A stretch of 64,000 nt of DNA from Saccharum officinarum (Eukaryota; Streptophyta; Magnoliopsida; Poales; Poaceae). Positions 1 to 10,672 of this stretch are shown here, one piece after another. The position numbers and the translations under genes are program-made. The notes under the pieces were generated by a model. That model did not search any database and was not told where the DNA came from. It saw nothing but the letters and a program-made list of their open reading frames with translations. Every line of letters starts with the position of its first letter. Within the stretch, counting starts at the first letter, position 1. The DNA lies in contig CM036167.1 in NCBI GenBank assembly GCA_020631735.1, forward strand, positions 1,182,988 to 1,246,987, written 5' to 3'.

Positions 1-61
1 AAAAGGCGGAGAATAAGAGCCTCACCAAACTATACTTCTTCTAAAAAATGAGGACTCCATT

Positions 62-1692
62 GCATTCTCCTAGGAGAAATATAAGAGGTGCATTAATAAA
101 AAATAGATATATTTCAAAACTCGTCACACATTCCATAAAATTTTGGTGTTGTCTTGCCCCTCTCTCCCACCCCCTACCTTGTTATGGCACACCTTAGATG
201 TTGCTTATAGGCACTAGTCAAAAACCCAACACTAAGCTATGAGCTCCTAGAAAGGTACAATTGGAAGGCCTAGTGATCATTTTAGTTGGTATACACACAA
301 GCAAGCTTGCAATCCCAAAACAACTAAATGACAAAGCTATTGTCCCCATTGATTGCATCACCTTGGCCTCCATCACTGCCCATGGCCGATGGCTATACCT
401 CACCTCTGTGCCATGTCACCCACTTTTGTCCCCACCCACACCTTCGTGCCATGTCGCCCACTTTTGTCCCCAACTAATCAAACCACCTGCTCGCCCCTAT
501 TACATCCTCCACTAACTGAACTACCTACTCACACCACCACCGACCATCTCCACTAGTCGTCCTCCACTACCTAGCTATCAGTGCCCTCACCAGCTTGCTT
601 AAGAGTGGGCGATGCCATCGCCACCATATTGATTGTCACACATAGCAATCCTTATAAGCATCACCCCTTTTCCTTTCCAACTTTAGAATTGTCCCAAATC
701 TAAACCCTAATCATAAGCCTGACTTCACCAAGCTTCAACCCAAAGGAATTAAGGAAGAAAGGAGGTAGCGGTGGTAGTAGAGGAGCCTAACCTCTTTGTT
801 AATTGCTTGTCACTAATCAGCAGCATGTTGGCTTTCCTAAAATCTGTGCCCTGGAGGTAGGAAAGGGAGAGAGAAATGAGTTGGTAGCGTTCTCATAGGA
901 GAAACATAACTAGTCTATTAATAAAAAGGTAGAACTGTTTCGAAATCCCTCACATATGCCACACAACTTTATCGCTCTCTCCCCCTCAATCCTACTTTCT
1001 ACCCTGGCAAGTCACACCTCATATGCTTCCAAATGATGTTAGTCGACACCCACCGCTAAGCTATCGAGTTCCTAGAAATGTACACATGGAATGCAAGGGG
1101 CATTTTAGTTGTCACACACGCAAAAGCAAGCCCTATACAGATGTTACACTCAAACAACTAAATGAAAAAAGCTATTGTCCCTATCAACCATGTGACTTGT
1201 GGCCACTACCACCGCCTATGGTTGATGGTGACCTCACCTCCATTCCATTTCGCATGCCTCTCTCACCACCCATCCTCCATAAACAAATCTACTTGCTCAC
1301 CTACACTATTGACCATATCTATCAGTCATTCACCACCAGCCAACTTATAGTTCCCTCACTATCTTGTCTCATGTCCTCTACTTGGTAATACCACCATGTT
1401 GACCACCGAACACATCTATCCTCAAGCATTACCCCCTTATTTTTTTTCCATCTGTGTTGTCACCTTTAATCTAGATCTAAATCCTAACGCCAACCATAAG
1501 TCAAAGACTAGATGCTCCAATTCTTTAGAAGGAAGGGACGGAGGGAGGGAGGGAGGAGGAAGGAGGAGGAGGAGGAGGAGGTTGTGTTCTAACCTCACTG
1601 CTAGTTGCTCGACTTTGCTCACCGGGAAGTTAGTCACCCTGGATCTGAGCAGAGAGGTGGAAGGAGTGAGAGAAATGAGTTGGTCAAAGGAT
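62..1692. repeat. Diverged two-copy tandem repeat, ~0.82-kb unit
   Basis: Two successive units, about 62-888 and 889-1692, share the same order of landmarks. These are a CTCnTAGGAGAAA start, an ATTAATAAAAA stretch, TCACACnTnCCA, CTAAGCTATGAG/CTAAGCTATCGAG followed by TTCCTAGAAA, an AACAACTAAATGA stretch and a closing GAGAGAAATGAGTTGGT. The units are well diverged, with indels. No long ORF, LTR end or TIR was found, so the class is unknown. Short ORFs here are not conserved between the two units and are not annotated. Confidence 0.6.
1532..1581. repeat. GGA/GAG purine-rich microsatellite
   Basis: A run of GGA, GGGA and GAG units on the plus strand inside the second unit of the tandem repeat. 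Short ORFs crossing it translate to poly-Gly/Arg or poly-Leu and are artefacts of the repeat. Confidence 0.8.
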
Positions 1693-2099
1693 GGTTGGTA
1701 AACATATAAGGAGAGTAGTAGGTGCGGGTATCACACAATTAAGCACTCACATGACAACAAAGGATTATGAAGGCCAAATAAGCATAGTTTTAGGCAATCC
1801 AACCCACAGAAAGCAAGATATGGCTGATATTAATTGTCTTGAATATTTTATAAATGACAATAATTTTTTTCTTGAAACAATATCCTAATCCTTCAACCCA
1901 CCTATTATATCATCTAGACGTTACTTTACCAGTTTCTGATAGTACCATTGAAATCATATCTTGCTAGCTAAGACATATCATATCATTGCATCATCCAATC
2001 TCATGTTGTGGTTAAGTCGGACCCCTCCCCCAAGTTTTTGAAGTAGTATATATGATGTGGAAATCAAATTCAACCGCTCAGATAAGGCAACAACCTCTA

Positions 2100-2201
2100 G
2101 TCATAGATCCCACCATCTGCTATGTGAACCTTAAGAGGGTCCCGATTGATGCTAGGAGCATACTCAACATTCTATCTGTCAAGATTTTGGATGACATGTA
2201 G
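2100..2201 (+). pseudogene. Retropepsin-like scrap of a Ty3/gypsy pol
   Basis: A 33-codon stretch ending in TAG reads ...KRVPIDARSILNILSVKILDDM. It resembles the Tat-type retropepsin region (KRVLIDGGSSLNIL-type), in which D-G-G/A-S is the active-site neighbourhood; here the motif has decayed to D-A-R-S. No gag or RT was found beside it, so this is a short relic. The sequence directly after it, from 2202, starts TGTCACGACCC, which is an LTR-like start, but no matching end was found. Assignment is from motif memory only. Confidence 0.4.
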
Positions 2202-3255
2202 TGTCACGACCCGATGGTCGTTTCAAATTAAAACTTTAAAAAAACCCCTTACAAACTTTAACACCTAACAATAACCTCCTAATCTCAAAATGTGGACCTA
2301 GATAATCTCCGAGAACATCTCCCGCATCAAACCTTGAGTCTCTTGCACCCTAAGACTACCTCCTTCTCTACCTTTGTGTGTAATTATGAAGCTCGCCAAA
2401 ATAGTGTTCTCAACTCGCGTTAAACAAGACTTAACCCAAGAGATTGTAACCCAAGTTCTCTCATCATCTATCATCTCCTAATTAACTCTAGCTCTCACAA
2501 GAAAGTCTCCCTAAAGTAATGGATAGGATAATCCTCAAGCAAAGCATGGGTCAACTCATGGTCAACCCAATCAACTTAGTCAAATCAAAGGTTCGAGAGT
2601 AAGCCAGAAGGTGACTCCCAACTCCCACCTAGGACTAGTATGATCCCCTCCATGAATAATCATTACCAGTGTTAACGCCTGTGCCTCAACCATCAAAACA
2701 GAATATCAAGTTTACCCTCGGACCGTCCGACACCATCTACTAGACTGTCCTATGACCCTGGTGAAACCGTAGTTGATTGGTCAGCACTGCAGATTCCATG
2801 AGGTTGTGACAAACCGTCTAGCCGCCCTCACTAGACCGTCTACTAGGACATAGATTATATAAACATGCAAATAAGTGAGCTGTACATCCCGCCTCATCCT
2901 TCCCTTGGTCCTACATGTCTGCACGAATATCCCTTTCAACTCACCCGAACCAACTCTCTCCCCCACTCACTCACCACTCTCACCTCACCCTTGCTCTCTC
3001 TCTAAAAGGAAGAATAATAAAGGGAAAGAAAAGAAGGGAAAAGGAAAGGAGAAGGGATTTGAAGTTCATGAACATGCCTAGATGGAGAATCTACATCTCA
3101 ACCTCTCCCCTCCCTCTCACAAGTGTAAGCTCAGGAATCTCACTATAGTCATTCTCATGAACAAATCCCCTGTCTAATCTTGTGCTCTTTGGAAAATCAA
3201 GGTGGATCTAAACAATTATTTATGTATGTCATAGTGTATCTTACCACGATGATCC
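2202..3255. other. Non-genic stretch, possible LTR remnant
   Basis: No coding region supported. It begins with the LTR-like TGTCACGACCC directly after a retropepsin scrap, and carries repeated CCGTCnGAC/GACCGTCTA-type words near 2718-2850 and a purine-rich tract at 3003-3060. I could not find an LTR end, a partner copy or a primer site, so an LTR is only a guess. Confidence 0.3.
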
Positions 3256-3260
3256 TAGTA

Positions 3261-3911
3261 TGTGTTTGGTTTCATGGACATTGGGGGATGGGATGGGCTA
3301 TCCTCTTTCTGGAGATGTTTAGTTGGGGAGCATTAGGGACTAGCCCAGCGCACCAAATCGAGGGGACAAGGGCGTCCCTGATTCATGGCACTAGGTGTCG
3401 CCTTCTCCACCCATCACGAGTGCCTCTTTTCCTCCACATGGCTAGCGAGCTCTCCAGTGCTACAACACCTGTTCTCCTCCACACGTCATCTCTAGACTTG
3501 TTGTCCCCTATTTGCTCTGTCCCCACCCTAGCTTGCCTTGCCCTAGTGGCACCTCCCTGCTCCGCCAAGCATGACCTCCTGGCCCCACCCACACTACCTG
3601 GGTGAGCTCGTGGCTCTTGGATGGCTAGGTGAGCAACCCCATGCGACTGCACGGCTCATGGCGGATGAGCAGGCATGACGGCCTGCAACCGGGGCATGAG
3701 GCAAGGGTGGCGCAGTCCAATGATGCAGTGGTGTTACAACAAAGAGAAACTATGAGCGGCGCGGCTAGAGGAAGATGTCCATGAGAGGATGATAGGAAAG
3801 ATCAGCTAGAAACTGTGTATGACGGTGCAAATGCTCCATCCATCTTATTCTCCTTCATCCCTCTTTATCAAACCGTAAACAGGAATCATCCCTAGCACTC
3901 AATCAAACACA
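3261..3911. mobile_element. Non-autonomous TIR element (~650 bp)
   Basis: The left end TGTGTTTGGTTT and the right end, read on the minus strand as TGTGTTTGATTG, form terminal inverted repeats. TAGTA flanks both ends (3256-3260 and 3912-3916). The interior is GC-richer around 3400-3620 and gives short ORFs with no recognisable domain. A 5-bp duplication does not fit one plant superfamily cleanly; it may be a decayed 8-bp hAT duplication. Confidence 0.5.
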
Positions 3912-3916
3912 TAGTA

Positions 3917-4422
3917 GGCACGTCCTATCCCTAAAGAATGGATTAGATCTGCCCCATCCTACCATGTTCTTGAACAAAAAAACGTTGTTCATTATCCCCT
4001 GCAAGCTTGTCAGTTTGTTCGATTATTGCCAAAGTTTAAAGATTTGGTTTTACCCTACTGGTTAAGTTTGCTGCGCACTCGCAGCGGTTATCGCTAGCAA
4101 GCTTTCTTTCCAATTACCAGAGCAAGGCTTGATCTCAAGATAGTGATATCTGAAGTTCTGAACCGCGAATTTTATGATTTGCCTTTTTGAAATGTCTCAG
4201 ATGTATCTATCAGTTTCAACTTTGTCCAGTGCTCCTACATAGCAAAACATTTTTAATCGGTGATTAATCTAGTTATGTTTACAAATGTGCCCCTTTTGCT
4301 TTCTAATATAAAATGATTATACTAAAACAAAAGTCATTGATATCACCGATTAAAATGATAGTCAATTTTAGGTATTGAAGCAGTGCTCATTTGTTAAGAA
4401 GCTCAAAGCTCCGCTACTTTAT
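3917..4422. other. Intergenic, nothing recognised
   Basis: AT-rich sequence without a supportable ORF, terminal repeat or RNA gene. Confidence 0.5.
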
Positions 4423-5389
4423 GGTAATGCTAGGAAGTCGACATCCGTCCATCCGTCAGGACGCTTCGTTGGTGGGCCGTGACGCCAGCCTAAGACCCCC
4501 CGCTCCTCCATTTCTAAATAAAAAAATCCGCTCGTCCACATACTCATTCCTATCCACTCGCCTGCGCCTCCGGTGCTCGGCCGCTGGCCTAGCCAGGCGC
4601 GCCGCACGGCCGGCTCTAAGGGGCAATGCTCAACAGCTGGCCTTGCCTGGTGCGGCGTGCGGCTACCCTCTTCTAGTTGTGCAACCGCTGCCTCCCCGCC
4701 GTGTCGCATGGCTGATGCCTCCCTTCCATGTCGCGCAGTCGGCGCCGGCGGCCCGCAGCATACAAGTGTCGCTAGGCCGCTTGCTCCGGTGAACTTCACA
4801 CGCCGACAAACCTCCATTCTCTCAAGCAACTTGGAGATGTTGCGCTGAAAGCGTATGTTGCAAGCGTACATTTTAATTGTTTCAGATGTTTCGGATGTAT
4901 GTTGCAAATGGTTCACATGGATGTTGCAAAAGTAGATCGGGATGTTGCACATGTTGTAGTGGTTGTACACGTATGTTGCAAGTATCTGTTCCAAGTATTT
5001 CATCTTTTTTTTACGATGCAAGTGTGTTTAGTTTTGGATATTGCATATGTTTCACACGTATGTTGCAAGTGTTTTATCTGCATGTTGCATATGTTTTGCA
5101 ATGACTTTTTCAAGTGTTTTCATGTATTTTGTGCAAATATTTCAGAAGCATGTTTTAATTGTTTCATCTATCTTCAGACGCATGTTGCAGCTGCTGGGAC
5201 TCGCCTGCCGTAGCCCCTACTGACGTCCAGGCGGGGCGATGCGGAGGGGGCGCAAGCGGTCCCCGCGTGGGGTCAAGTAGCACGGGCCTCGTTCGAGCAA
5301 CACGGGCCCTCGCGGGCGCGTGAAACCGAGTGCAGGCATGGGCGTTCGGACGTGCACGTCCGTCCGGACATCCGCGCGCTAGCAATGCC
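4423..5389. mobile_element. MULE-like non-autonomous element with ATGTTGCA repeats
   Basis: The left end GGTAATGCTAGG and the right end, read on the minus strand as GGCATTGCTAGC, are similar; both lead into CCGTCC/GGACG-rich subterminal DNA. Inside, GC-rich DNA (4550-4800) is followed by about eight spaced copies of RTGTTGCA with TTTCA words (4852-5190), then GC-rich DNA again. I recognise this layout from a common grass repeat that I believe is Mutator-like. The 9-bp flanks (4414-4422, 5390-5398) match only weakly, so the copy is old. ORFs inside are not conserved proteins. Confidence 0.5.
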
Positions 5390-5650
5390 GATTTTCATAT
5401 GATTGGTAACATATGTGCTCTAGCTACTTGGGTGGGTAATAAGATCATTACACAACCAATTTAGGTGAACACACGACCTAATAGAATAGAGGCAACCAAA
5501 TAGGAGTCTATTGCATAACCTTGTGTAGTCCCAAATGCTCAACCCGCATGTGCAACCAAACATTGACTCAATGCAAAATGGGCTATGCAAGCCTAACGAT
5601 CACTACCATATTGTATAATTTTATTTTGCCCTAAACAAGTTTAATACATA

Positions 5651-5912
5651 GGCCTTGTTTAGATCGGTAGAATCGGCGCCGGCGGCACTGTGCAGATTTA
5701 CTGTAGCTTTTTGTTTCTATTTGCTAATAATTGTCCAAACATTGATTAATTAGGCTTAAAATATTCGTCTCGCAAAGTACAATAAAACTGTGCAATTAGT
5801 TTTTGATTTCATCTACATTTAGTACTCCATATATGTGCCGACATTTTGATGTGATGGGAATCTTTTTTTTTATAGTGGAATTTGGGGTGAATTTGGGTAT
5901 CTAAACAAGGCC
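5651..5912. mobile_element. Tourist-like MITE
   Basis: A 262-bp element with ends GGCCTTGTTTAGAT and, inverted, GGCCTTGTTTAGAT, flanked by ATA on both sides. The interior holds the TTAGGCTTAAAATATTCGTC and ACTGTGCAATTAG words that recur in related MITEs of this window (37151-37424, 38857-39132). A 3-bp duplication points to the PIF/Harbinger superfamily. Confidence 0.75.
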
Positions 5913-6014
5913 ATAATTGAGGTGCTGCAAGTAACCAATAACAGTTTTTCAGACTTGGAGGATTCGTCTTTCCAGATGTCAGTGAGATATGTGGCTCCCA
6001 GGCGGCGCAATTTA

Positions 6015-6165
6015 TTACTCGTGCTCAAGAATAATTTGGAAATGCTCTAGGACAGCATTGACGGCAGCGTCTTGTCGGTGGCACCGGCACAGCTCGGCGC
6101 CTTGTTCCATCCCCGTTTGTCTTCCCTTCGGGAGACCGCAGCCGTAGCAGAAGACGAATTTGCAC
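6015..6165 (-). CDS. RBR gene last exon: end of RING2
   Basis: After the acceptor ...CCCGAAG| at 6166-6167 the frame reads (R)CKFVFCYGCGLPKG, then a short linker with LCRCHRQDAA, and stops at TAA (6015-6017). The CxxxxxCYGCG and C-x1-C-H residues are those expected for the second zinc site of RING2. The exon is 151 nt, phase 2, and fits the donor at 9569/9570 exactly. It lies beyond the LINE and was found by looking for the missing cysteines; it is too short to stand out as an ORF. Confidence 0.75.
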
Positions 6166-6286
6166 CTTCGGGCACCATCAGATAAACATTAGTAGTGTGC
6201 AAGGGGTTATACTGATCTTTAAGACCCATGCATTGAAATCAAGATAAAAAAAATTAAAAAAATTAAAATGTATAGTAGAAAACATG

Positions 6287-6289
<3 letters not shown>

Positions 6290-6373
<84 letters not shown>
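6290..6373. repeat. (TA)n microsatellite
   Basis: About 42 TA units without interruption, inside the expanded last intron of the RBR gene. The poly-Ile/Tyr ORF crossing it is an artefact. Confidence 0.97.
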
Positions 6374-6376
<3 letters not shown>

Positions 6377-6913
6377 CAAAAACAACTACTTTCAAATCAA
6401 AATTCAGGATTTTAGATAAGAGTTTATTCTGAAAACATACCAACCTATTAAGAGAAACCAAACGTAATCATACATAAGAACAAATAGGTATCAGATTGGA
6501 GATACATGAAGATGATTCGAGCCTGTGGATGGCGGGAGTGTACAATCACACATCCTATCCCATGACTTCCGATTGATATGGTGCACAACGTCGTCAGTTA
6601 GGTGTGATGACCGATGATGCGAATATCATTGAAGAAACCAAAAAATTTTATACCTCGTAGAACAAAGTGATCGGTTTTCTTATATAATAAGTAAAGATCA
6701 ATGAATTCTAAAATAACGATGATTTGCCCTGTTCGGATTATTCACAGGGGAAACGAGCTTACCGTTTTAAAATTTTTAAGACAGATTAAGAGAGACGTGA
6801 AATACCCATGGATGACTTATTATTCAGAGCTTGTTTCAGTTTCAAGGACCCCGGAAGCTATAGGTTGGACGGGAGGGGATTATTTAATTCAAGTTTGGGA
6901 AATTTAAATGCTA

Positions 6914-7053
6914 CTTTGTACGTTCCAAATTATAAATCGTTTTGACTTTTTTGGTACATCAATTTGCTATGTATCTAAATATAATGTATGTTTAAATACA
7001 TAGCAAAATCTATATAAAAAATCAAATTGACTTATAATTTGGAACGGATGGAG
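6914..7053. mobile_element. Stowaway MITE
   Basis: A 140-bp fold-back with CGTTCCAAATTATAA near one end and, inverted, the same word at the other (TTATAATTTGGAACGGATGGAG), flanked by the TA dinucleotide (6912-6913, 7054-7055). Sequence and TA duplication are typical of Stowaway (Tc1/mariner). It sits in the last intron of the RBR gene. Confidence 0.8.
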
Positions 7054-7344
7054 TAGAATATAAGCTTTTTTTGATGTCACTCTTCATTATTTTATATGTT
7101 GTATTAGGCTTGTCTTAAGCTAAATATTACTAACTTTGACCATCAATTTCAAAAAAAATCCATGTAGTTTCACACATGTGAATCATATTATGAAAGTATT
7201 CTCGCAGAAGATCTAAACATAAATCCTAAATCTTATGTTATTAAGTTATGCAATTTTAAAAAATGATAGTAAAAGAAAGAAAAATTTAACTTAGGTACGA
7301 GTTTCATTGAAACAAGCACTAACAATAATGGTACGACGAGTAGT

Positions 7345-9485
7345 TACCAAATACAACAACAACATAGCCTTTTGTCTCAAGCAAGTTGAAGTAGGTTAGA
7401 GATGAAACCCAAAAGAGACGAGAAACAGGGAGACACATAAAGGGACATAAAGGGCACAAGACAAAAAGAGGTCACGGTTCAGGCACATTGATTGCCAATC
7501 TCCAAGCGCTCCTGTCCATAGCTAAATCCTTGGAGATATTTCACTCCTTAAGATCTCTCTTAACGGACTCGTCCCAAGTTAGTTTAGGTCGACCTCTACC
7601 GCACTTTACATTATCGGCCCGCTTTAGAACTCCACTACGCACCGGCGCCTCAGGAGGCCTCCGTTGGACATGTCCAAACCATCTCAACCGATGTTGAATC
7701 AATTTCTCCTCAATTGGTGCCACCCTAACCCTATCCCGAATATCGTCGTTCCGGACTCTATCCCTCCTTGTGTGCCCACAACACCAACGCAACATACGCA
7801 TCTCTGCTACACTCAATTGTTGGACATGTCGCCTTTTTTAGGCCAACACTCAGCACCGTATAACATCGCCGGACGAATCGCCGTCCTATAGAACTTACCT
7901 TTTAGCTTCTGAGGCACTCTTTTGTCACAGAGAACGTCAGAAGCTTGACGCCATTTCAACCAGTCGGCTGAAATTCTATGCCTAACATCTTCATCAATGT
8001 CTCCATCCTTTTGTAGCATCGACCCTAAATACTAAAAAGTATCCTTCTTGGCCACCACTTGCCCATCGAGGCTAACGTCTCCCTCCTCGTGCCTAGTCGC
8101 GCTGAAATCGCACCTCATGTACTCGGTCTTAGTCCTACTAAGTCTGAACCCTTTCGACTCTAACGTGTGCCTCCATAGTTCTAACTTCCTATTAACCCCC
8201 GCCCTACTGTCGTCAACTAGCACCACATCATCAGCAAAGAGTATACACCAAGGGATATCACCTTGTATGTCCCTTGTGATCTCATCCATCACCAAAGCAA
8301 ATAAATAAGGGCTCAAAGCTGACCCCTGATGCAGTCCTATTTTAATTGGAAAGTCACTGGTGTCGCCATCACATGTTCGGACAAACGTCACCACGTCCCT
8401 GTACATATCCTTGATGAGGGTAACGTACTTAGTTGGGACTTTGTGCTTTTCCAAGGCCCACCACATGACATTTCTCGGTACTTTGTCATATGCCTTCTCG
8501 AGGTCAATAAAGACCATGTGCAAGTCCTTCTTCTGCTCCCTATATCTCTCTCTCCATCAATTGTCGTAATAAGAAAATCGTCCTCCATGGTCGACCTACC
8601 AGGCATGAACCCAGACTGATTTTGGGTCACATGTGTCACTCTCCTTAGGCGATGCTCGATAACCCTCTCCCAGAGCTTTATCGTATGGCTCATCAACTTA
8701 ATCCCACGGTAGTTAGTACAACTTTGAACATCTCTCTTGTTCTTGAAGATAGGTACTAATATACTTCTCCTCCATTCTTCAGGCATCTTGTTAGACCGAA
8801 AAATAAGGTTAAAAAGCTTAGTTAACCATACTATCGCTCTGGCGCCTAGGTATCTCCACACCTCAATGGGGATACCATCAGGGCCCATTGCTTTACCTCC
8901 CTTCATCCTCTTCAAAGCCTCTCCGATCTCTGCCTCCTGAATTCTCCTCACAAAGCGTCTGTTGGTATCATCAAATGAGTCGTCCAACTCAAGGGCAGGA
9001 CCCTCATTCTCCCCATTAAACAGCTTGTCAAAGTACTCTCTCCATCTGTCCTTGATCTCCTCATCCTTCACCAGAAGTCGATCTGTCCCATCCTTGATGG
9101 ATTTTACTTGGTTGATGTCCCTTGTCTTCCTCTCGCGGATTCTAGCCATCCTATAAATGTCCTTCTCCCCTTCCTTCGTTTCTAGCCGCTGATAAAGGTC
9201 ATCATACGTCTGACCTTTTGCTACACTCACAGCTCGCTTTGCAACCCTCTTCGCTATTTTATAGCCCTCGATGTTGGCTACACTCTTGTCATGGTGGAGA
9301 CGCTTGAAACACTCCTTCTTCTCCCTAATAGCCCTTTGCACCTCGTCATTCCACCACCATGTGTCTTTCGCTTCCCGTTTGCCTCCCCTACTCACGCCAA
9401 ACACTTCTGAAGCCACCTTCCGGACACATGTTACCAAATCAAGTGCTAAATTAACTGTAAACGCAAAGTGTTCATGATGCAACAA
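7345..9485 (-). mobile_element. RTE-clade LINE, 5'-truncated, in an RBR intron
   Basis: The minus strand encodes a non-LTR retrotransposon pol lacking its N-terminal endonuclease. It begins near the linker ...DTWWWNDEVQRAI (~9370). RT blocks follow: GGKAMGPDGIPIEVW (~8890), SCTNYRGIKLMSH (~8710), QSGFMPGRSTMED (~8600), [14 protein letters not shown] (~8510), [20 protein letters not shown] (~8330), [10 protein letters not shown] (~8240), then a C-terminal RLRWFGHVQRRP region (~7680). A 2-nt shift inside a GA-rich stretch near 8540 and a stop near 8035 break the frame. The 3' end carries the TTGTTGTTGTATTTGGT-type tail (7345-7365, inverted) typical of plant RTE elements. A flank resemblance AACAATAAT/AACAATTAAT is too weak to call a target duplication. 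Confidence 0.85.
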
Positions 9486-9569
9486 TTAATTCGAGTATAA
9501 ACAAAAATAACAATAGTTAACTTAATTTGAGGCAAATAAATAGGACAAGATTGAGTATATATATAGTAC

Positions 9570-9870
9570 CTGCAGTGCATGAAATCGCACCCATCGACCT
9601 TTTCAACAAGAAACTTGCATCTTGGGCACTGCTTCCACCGACGCTCCTCGGCGAGCTTCAGCAGAAGCGCGGCATTCGGGCCTTCATTGCAGTCGTGCTG
9701 GCTGCTGCCATCAGCATCGTCATGGCTCCAGTCGAAGCCGCACGTGGCACACATTGGGTGGCTGCACATCGGGCAAAACGCCTTGGCCGGCGTCTTGCCG
9801 CCTGTGGCCTCGAGCAACACCCCGCACTGGCGGTTCGGGCAGTAGGCGCGCAGGTTGGGCGGGATGGCGC
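9570..9870 (-). CDS. RBR gene fragment: IBR and first part of RING2
   Basis: Coding frame directly downstream (minus sense) of the hAT insertion. It reads PPNLRAYCPNRQCGVLLEA, then a Lys/Ala linker, CPMCSHPMCATCGFDW, an H-x4-C, and RING2 WKQCPRCKFLVEKVDGCDFM, and ends in HC plus two bases of the next codon. The donor is TGCAG|GTACTA at 9570/9569. The catalytic RING2 cysteine should be the C of DGCDFM. The His that follows it two residues later in parkin and HHARI is Phe here. The frame joins the RING1-side frame exactly if the 802-bp element and one target duplication are removed. Confidence 0.8.
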
Positions 9871-10672
9871 TATACCTGGAACTGGATTAACATCCTAATC
9901 CGATTAATCTAATCCAAATGAAGTCCAGCTAAAACAAGCCACATATCCGATCCAATCCACTGTGACACGTAGAATACCCAGTCCAGTCCGGTCCGCGACC
10001 ACATCAGTCCAGTCCAATCCAATCATCCTAATACATTGCATGAGCGCACGTCGGTGAGCGAGCTCGTGCTGCTCGGTCTCTCCCCATGTTTTTTTTTTCC
10101 GAAGCCATCCTTCCCGACGGACGGTGGGCGCGCCCTCGGCGCGCAGCACCCCGGCGGCCGTGGTCCCACGTCCTCGTCTGGCCGCACCCCCGGCGAGCCA
10201 CGCCTCGGCAAGCTACATGCGCCCATGGCGGACACGCCCCCGGCAGGTTGTGCCTCGGCCCCTAGCAGGATGCCCCCCCCCGGCGGCCGCGCTCCCACGC
10301 CCCTATCGGCACTCTCCCTGGCAGGCCGAACCCGCTGCGGGCCGCACTCCATCGTCCCCGATGGCACTCGCATCGGCAGGCTGCACGAAGAGACTCTCGC
10401 ATCGCATGATCGCGGCTGCTCAGCAAGCAGACGCAGCGGCGCTCGTTGACTCATCATCGTCGTCTCCGGTTGCCGCCAGTGACAGGCATCGGGAGGAGAG
10501 GGGAGATGTCCAACGGATATTTGGATACCCAGGTGGTTTTATCCAATCCAATCCCATGCGTTTGGGTTTTATGCAAATAGATATCCGCATCCAGACATCA
10601 TCTATCCAATAAAATCCACAGTGTGTTAAATCCGTTTATACTTTAGATGATCCAAATCCACTTCCAGGTTTA
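9871..10672. mobile_element. hAT-like non-autonomous transposon in RBR coding sequence
   Basis: An 802-bp element flanked by a perfect 8-bp duplication GATGGCGC (9863-9870 and 10673-10680). Ends: TATACCTGGAACTGGATT on the plus strand, and the inverted right end TAAACCTGGAAGTGGATT, 16 of 18 matching. The 8-bp duplication plus short TIRs points to the hAT superfamily. Subterminal DNA is rich in ATCCAATCC/GGATTGGA-like words (9900-10030, 10530-10620). The core (10100-10450) is strongly GC-rich with long but low-complexity ORFs. No transposase is present. It interrupts the IBR-encoding sequence of the RBR gene in frame with an immediate stop. Confidence 0.85.

Noticed and set aside
6219..6461. 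80-codon minus-strand ORF rich in Ile/Tyr
   Set aside because: It is a translation of the (TA)n microsatellite.
10023..10612. ORFs of 137-162 codons inside the hAT-like element
   Set aside because: Overlapping frames on both strands in a GC-rich core, with Pro/Gly/Arg-rich low-complexity translation; no recognisable protein.
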